NCBI GenBank assembly: GCA_049889415.1
Contig: JBMHDL010000005.1
Location: forward strand, 62,001 to 126,000
Reading direction: 5' to 3'
Origin: JAYQKL01 sp049889415
Lineage (GTDB): Bacteria; Pseudomonadota; Alphaproteobacteria; RS24
Length of the DNA: 64,000 bases
The number at the start of each line of letters is the position of its first letter. The first letter of the stretch is position 1. A program made the translations under genes and the position numbers. Below are positions 60,025 to 64,000 of the stretch, one piece after another. The notes under the pieces are model-generated. The model searched no databases, had not been told where the DNA came from, and saw nothing but the letters and a program-made list of their open reading frames with translations.

Positions 60025-61923
60025 ATGTGTGGTTTTGTAACAGTAGTTTCTCCTTCAGCAAGTATTTCCGACCGCTTGCTTGCCATTTTACGGGATAAGC
60101 TGATACATCGCGGGCCTGATGCCGGGGCGAATTGGATTCACAGCTCCGGTCATTTGGGAATGGCCCACCGCCGCTTGACGATTATCGATAAAAGCGAGAT
60201 TGCAAATCAGCCAATGCAGTCTGATGACAATAAACAAACCCTTGTATTCAATGGTGAGATTTACAATTACATCGAATTGCGAGAGGAACTGACAGCCAAG
60301 GGGGTGCGCTTCAAGACCAAAAGCGATACAGAAGTGCTGTTGATGGCTCTCAAATATTGGGGTGAAGGGGCGATACCGAAACTCAATGGTATGTTTTCGT
60401 TCTGTTATTGGGATGACGCAAAAAAACAATTATTGGTGGTGCGTGACCGGTTTGGTGAAAAACCGTTATTTATTGGCCGTGGCCGAATGAACACATTGAT
60501 CATTGCATCTGAAATGAAAGCCATTTTGGCACATCCTTTTGTTGAGGTATCGACCAATGAGAATGCCCTATCCAGATTTGGAAAAGGTGCTTGGTATGAG
60601 GATGATGAGCTTACATTTTTCGACAATGTAGAACGCTTGCCCCCGGCACATGCAATCATTTTTGATGCACAGGGGGTTGAAAAAAAGCGGTGGCGATACT
60701 GGACGCCTGATTACACAGACATTCGCGACGATATGACACCAAGGGAGGCTGTCGGACGGTTTCTTGAGCTCATGGAGAAAAGTGTCAAAATGCGGCTGCG
60801 GGCTGATGTTCCGGTCGGCTCAAGCCTGTCTGGCGGGCTCGACTCGTCAATTATCGTCAGTCTTATGGCAGGTATGTTGCAAGATGAGGTTTCTGTACAA
60901 AATACATTCTCAGCCTGTTTCCCCGATGACCCAACCCTGTCTGAGGAAAAACAGATTGATGCTGTCATAGCGCATACAGATGTTGCGTCTCATAAAACCT
61001 ACCCTGATCCCTCTCAGTTGGTAGAAGAGTCCCAATTGCTTCATTGGCATCAAGAGGAGCCATTTCTGTCTGCCTCAATATATTTGCAATGGTGTGTCGC
61101 TCGTCTGGCAAAAGAAAACGATACTGCGGTAATGCTTGATGGTCAGGGGGCAGATGAACTGCTTGCGGGATATCAGTTTCACTACAAGCAAAGGCAGTTG
61201 GATCTGCTCGATACAGGGCGCACGGGTTATGCATTTAGGGAAGCGAATAAATTTAATCATAGAATGTATGAAACCAGCCTGAATTATGAAAATGCTTCGC
61301 GTCGATTCAACGCCCAGAGCGCTTATCGTGTAGAAGAACTGAAAGCTTTGAATGAGGCAATGCCGTCAGTATTCCACTATGATTATAATGTCGGTGTTGC
61401 ACCTGCACAGGAGGGTTTTAGGCTAAGGCGAACAATTTCTGAGGCTCTTTTATATAATTCTCTGCCAATGTTACTGCGATATGCTGATCGCAACTCCATG
61501 GCCTTTTCTCGGGAAGTGCGTCTGCCCTATCTGGATCATGAGTTTGTTGAGTTCTGTATCCAACTGCCTGATGACTATTACATCCGAAATGGATGGCAAA
61601 AATGGGTGATGCGTGCAGCTGCAAAAAATGTTATCCCAGAGAGCATTCGATGGCGTGTGGACAAGGTGGGATATGCCGCCCCTCTGGATCATTGGTTGAG
61701 AGACAGGCTGTTTCACTGGGCGCGTGAACGGCTTTTTGATGCGCGACTTTCGCAAGTTGAAGGATACAATGTCAAAGAGTTGCAAAAACTTTGGGAAGAT
61801 CATCAAGCAGAGGCCGCAAATCATTCTTGGATTTTGTGGAAATGGATTTCTTTGAGCGAGTGGTTTGAGCTAAAGGACTGCTCCATCTGGCAATCAACCA
61901 GGCCTTCAGCGAGCATGAATTAA
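60025..61923 (+). CDS. Asparagine-synthetase-like amidotransferase (copy 2)
   Basis: 632 residues, full AsnB length. Cys2 (MCGFVT), HRGPDAG, HRRLTI, FNGEIYN and SDTEVLL form the glutaminase site; SGGLDSS is at 269-275. WRVDKVGYAAPLDHWLRD near the C-terminus is typical of AsnB/uronamide-forming members. It follows the large glycosyltransferase by 21 bases and precedes copy 3 by 10. Likely substrate: a uronic-acid-containing sugar or polymer rather than free aspartate, given the locus. Confidence 0.9.
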   Translation: MCGFVTVVSPSASISDRLLAILRDKLIHRGPDAGANWIHSSGHLGMAHRRLTIIDKSEIANQPMQSDDNKQTLVFNGEIYNYIELREELTAKGVRFKTKSDTEVLLMALKYWGEGAIPKLNGMFSFCYWDDAKKQLLVVRDRFGEKPLFIGRGRMNTLIIASEMKAILAHPFVEVSTNENALSRFGKGAWYEDDELTFFDNVERLPPAHAIIFDAQGVEKKRWRYWTPDYTDIRDDMTPREAVGRFLELMEKSVKMRLRADVPVGSSLSGGLDSSIIVSLMAGMLQDEVSVQNTFSACFPDDPTLSEEKQIDAVIAHTDVASHKTYPDPSQLVEESQLLHWHQEEPFLSASIYLQWCVARLAKENDTAVMLDGQGADELLAGYQFHYKQRQLDLLDTGRTGYAFREANKFNHRMYETSLNYENASRRFNAQSAYRVEELKALNEAMPSVFHYDYNVGVAPAQEGFRLRRTISEALLYNSLPMLLRYADRNSMAFSREVRLPYLDHEFVEFCIQLPDDYYIRNGWQKWVMRAAAKNVIPESIRWRVDKVGYAAPLDHWLRDRLFHWARERLFDARLSQVEGYNVKELQKLWEDHQAEAANHSWILWKWISLSEWFELKDCSIWQSTRPSASMN

Positions 61924-61933
61924 TCACGGAAAA

Positions 61934-63817
61934 ATGTGTGGCATATTCGGCATAATTGACGGAAACAAATCTGTTTCTGAGCGGGACATCAAATATGGGA
62001 TGTCCCAGATACGACATCGAGGGCCTGACGGGGAAGGGCTGTTCATCTCGTCCGATAAATTGTGCGGACTTGGCCATGTCAGATTGTCAATTATCGACAT
62101 AGCAAATGGTGCGCAGCCATTTAGCGCTGCCAATGATCGCTATACAGTCACCTTTAACGGCGAAATATACAATTATCTGGAGTTACGGAAGCAACTGGGG
62201 CCAGAAAACTTCCAGACGGAGTCTGATACCGAAGTTCTTTTGCGGGCTTATATCAAATGGGGCGCCAAATGTCTGGATAAGCTGCGCGGCATGTTTGCTT
62301 TTGCCATTTGGGATGCTGAGAAAAAAGAACTTTTTTGTGCTCGCGACAGGTTCGGCATCAAGCCTTTTTACTGGTCTGCAATTGATGATGAGTTTTACTT
62401 TTCCTCTGAAGTCAAAGCCCTTCTGAAATTCCAGAAAAACCGCAGCCTCTCGCCAGAGGGTTTGTCTGATTATTTTGTTTATCAGTTTTATTTGGGTAAC
62501 AAAACTCCGGTTAAAAATATCCAATCCTTGGAACCTTCTCACTACCTTTTGTGCCGGCCCGGGCATGACCCTGAGATAAAAAAATATTGGGATGTTGATT
62601 ATCATATCAATCATGATGGAGAGGAAGGGTGGTTCCTTGAGCAGCTTGAGTCACTTATGGAGGAGTCAATGGACCTCCATTTGCGTGCTGATGTTCCGAT
62701 ATCTTCCTATGTTAGTGGTGGTATTGACTCAAGTTTGATTGCCTCCATGGCTTCGCGGAAGCTGGATCAAAAAATGACTGGATTTAATGGCAGGTTTGAA
62801 GGTTCTGATTATGACGAGTCTCCATATGCTGTTGCGACCGGCGCTGCTGCAGGGTTTGATGTTGAAAGCCATATGATCAGCGAGGATGACTTCGTGGATA
62901 ATATTGAGGCTGTTATTCGGTCTTTAGATGTGCCACTTGCTGGCCCTGGAGCATTCCCTCAATATATGGTTTCTGGAGCTGTCGCAAAGAACTTCAAGGT
63001 GGTGCTTGGCGGGCAGGGTGGAGATGAAATATTTGGCGGCTATGCCAGATATCTTATTGGGTATTTCCAGCAATGTTTGAAAGCTGGCATAGACGGCACC
63101 ATCAATAACGGAAATTTTGTTGTAAGTTACCAATCAATCGTACCCAATCTGGTTTCGTTGAAAAATTACAAACCCCTTATCCAGTCGGCATGGAAAGGCA
63201 ATATATTTTCCGAGCTTGATGAGGGGTATTGGAATCTGGTGAACCGGGGTCATATTTATCAGGATTTGATTGCAGAAGAGTTTGCGCCAACGGATGAAAA
63301 GTTTGAGGAATTCAAAGAGCTCTTCTGGGGCGAAAATGTTCAGAAAGAAGCTTATTTTGACTTAATGACCCATTTTGATTTCAAAACACTTTTGCCTGCG
63401 CTGTTGCATGTTGAAGACCGTATGAGCATGGCACACGGGTTGGAGGCAAGGGTACCTTTCCTAGATCACAAATTGATTCAATTTGCTGCCTCAATCCCTG
63501 CTGACATAAAGTTCAAGGACGGTGAGTTGAAAAGATTGCTTAAAAAATTCTCTCAAAAGCACCTTCCCAGCCAAGTGGTCGACAGAAAAGATAAGATGGG
63601 CTTCCCTGTGCCGATTAATGACTGGTTGTTAAAGAAAGGCAGGACCTATGAGTTCTTCCATGATCTATTGACGAGTCGAAAAGCCAGTGAGAGAGACTAT
63701 TTAAAAAATGGTCTGGATGTTGACCAACTGATCGGTGCGGATGGGCAATATGGAAGATGCCTTTGGGCGCTTCTATCTCTTGAAATTTGGCATAATCAAC
63801 TTTTTGACGCGGCCTGA
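61934..63817 (+). CDS. Asparagine-synthetase-like amidotransferase (copy 3)
   Basis: 627 residues. MCGIFGIIDG with Cys2, RHRGPDGEG, HVRLSIID, FNGEIYNY, SDTEVLLR, and SGGIDSS at 261-267. It is the classical GATase-II plus PP-loop arrangement and complete. It is clearly different in sequence from copy 2 despite adjacency, so the pair is not a recent tandem duplication. Three such proteins in one locus imply three amidation targets or strict partner specificity. Confidence 0.9.
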   Translation: MCGIFGIIDGNKSVSERDIKYGMSQIRHRGPDGEGLFISSDKLCGLGHVRLSIIDIANGAQPFSAANDRYTVTFNGEIYNYLELRKQLGPENFQTESDTEVLLRAYIKWGAKCLDKLRGMFAFAIWDAEKKELFCARDRFGIKPFYWSAIDDEFYFSSEVKALLKFQKNRSLSPEGLSDYFVYQFYLGNKTPVKNIQSLEPSHYLLCRPGHDPEIKKYWDVDYHINHDGEEGWFLEQLESLMEESMDLHLRADVPISSYVSGGIDSSLIASMASRKLDQKMTGFNGRFEGSDYDESPYAVATGAAAGFDVESHMISEDDFVDNIEAVIRSLDVPLAGPGAFPQYMVSGAVAKNFKVVLGGQGGDEIFGGYARYLIGYFQQCLKAGIDGTINNGNFVVSYQSIVPNLVSLKNYKPLIQSAWKGNIFSELDEGYWNLVNRGHIYQDLIAEEFAPTDEKFEEFKELFWGENVQKEAYFDLMTHFDFKTLLPALLHVEDRMSMAHGLEARVPFLDHKLIQFAASIPADIKFKDGELKRLLKKFSQKHLPSQVVDRKDKMGFPVPINDWLLKKGRTYEFFHDLLTSRKASERDYLKNGLDVDQLIGADGQYGRCLWALLSLEIWHNQLFDAA

Positions 63818-63818
63818 G

Positions 63819-64000
63819 ATGAAACTTTACACAATCATTGGGACACGCCCACAATTTATCAAAGCGAGCGCATTTTCTCACGCGGTTGCCTTGGATGGTG
63901 ACATTGAGGAAGTATCCATTCATACAGGTCAGCATTATGACCGGGCGATGTCGGATATTTTCTTCAACGAACTTTCCATGCCAAAACCTAAATACAACCT
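63819..64000 (+). CDS. wbpI: UDP-N-acetylglucosamine 2-epimerase family (WbpI-like), 3'-truncated by window end
   Basis: 60 visible codons: IIGTRPQFIKASAFS at the N-terminus and HTGQHYDRAMSDIFFNEL, the two N-terminal blocks of the UDP-GlcNAc 2-epimerase fold. Phe-Ile-Lys after GTRPQ, and MSDIFF, favour the WbpI/WlbD subgroup that converts UDP-GlcNAc(3NAc)A to UDP-ManNAc(3NAc)A. Together with wbpA-B-D-E at 40-44 kb this completes the pathway. ATG lies 1 base after the amidotransferase stop; the gene continues outside. Confidence 0.85.
   Translation, partial: MKLYTIIGTRPQFIKASAFSHAVALDGDIEEVSIHTGQHYDRAMSDIFFNELSMPKPKYN

Noticed and set aside
60025..63817. Adjacent asparagine-synthetase-like genes as a recent tandem duplication
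   Set aside because: The two share only family-level motifs; sequence between motifs differs strongly, so they are old paralogs or separately acquired.
1..64000. CRISPR arrays, insertion sequences, rRNA genes, prophage
   Set aside because: No regularly spaced repeats, transposase or integrase signatures, rRNA sequence or phage structural genes were seen in the window.

Overview
The window is a 64 kb piece of a Gram-negative chromosome. A TonB-dependent receptor, lipobox lipoproteins, Atu-type acyl-CoA carboxylase genes, a persulfide dioxygenase/YeeE sulfur operon and an O-antigen or exopolysaccharide locus all point to a Proteobacterium. DUF3604, DUF1214, Baeyer-Villiger monooxygenase and amidohydrolase-2 genes together fit a heterotrophic, probably marine, alphaproteobacterium. 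That placement is an inference; no rRNA gene is present.

Layout. 1-4.7 kb: the 3' part of a TonB-dependent receptor with a strong terminator, an N-formylglutamate amidohydrolase-family gene and a Baeyer-Villiger-type flavin monooxygenase. 4.8-8.8 kb: tRNA-Val(GAC) followed by an AT-rich pocket of small secreted or membrane genes. It carries three copies of an ~85 bp promoter-like repeat, a YdjM-type hydrolase and a membrane-anchored metzincin-motif protein. 8.8-13.4 kb: DUF3604, cupin, SDR and DUF1214 genes. 13.5-17.1 kb: a sulfide/persulfide operon (persulfide dioxygenase-like MBL protein, SulP transporter, two half-size YeeE/YedE proteins). 17.2-27.5 kb: a mixed catabolic and lipid region (VOC protein, acyltransferase, NAPE-PLD-like lipoprotein, HSL-type esterase, FAD oxidoreductase, SDR, amidohydrolase, second DUF1214 protein, TIGR02206 membrane protein, acyl-CoA dehydrogenase). 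27.6-34.7 kb: an Atu/Liu-like operon (AtuA-like protein, carboxyltransferase, enoyl-CoA hydratase, biotin carboxylase, TIGR03084 protein).

35.2-64 kb is a surface-polysaccharide locus. An O-antigen ligase/polymerase precedes a control module: a sigma70-like promoter with a 15 bp palindrome, a JUMPstart/ops-like leader, an EPS-associated MarR-type regulator and a NusG/RfaH-like antiterminator. Precursor genes follow: UDP-glucose dehydrogenase, ManC and the WbpA-WbpB-WbpD-WbpE set, with the matching WbpI-like 2-epimerase entering at the right edge. Together these give the full route to UDP-ManNAc(3NAc)A. Three SDR epimerases and three asparagine-synthetase-like amidotransferases suggest further epimerised uronic acids and uronamides. 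The gene set resembles the Bordetella wlb/wbm O-antigen loci.

Both a Wzx-type flippase and a Wzm/Wzt ABC exporter are present. The Wzt has a C-terminal extension of the carbohydrate-binding type and is followed by a methyltransferase, a formyltransferase, an SGNH hydrolase and two related proteins carrying an unusual CgeB-like GT-B domain with C-terminal coiled coils. This right-hand part is the most novel section. It is also visibly AT-richer than the catabolic half: sample 60-base lines count 21/60 G+C at 44401 against 38/60 at 31921. Gene order suggests one long coupled transcription unit from about 36.5 kb to beyond the window.
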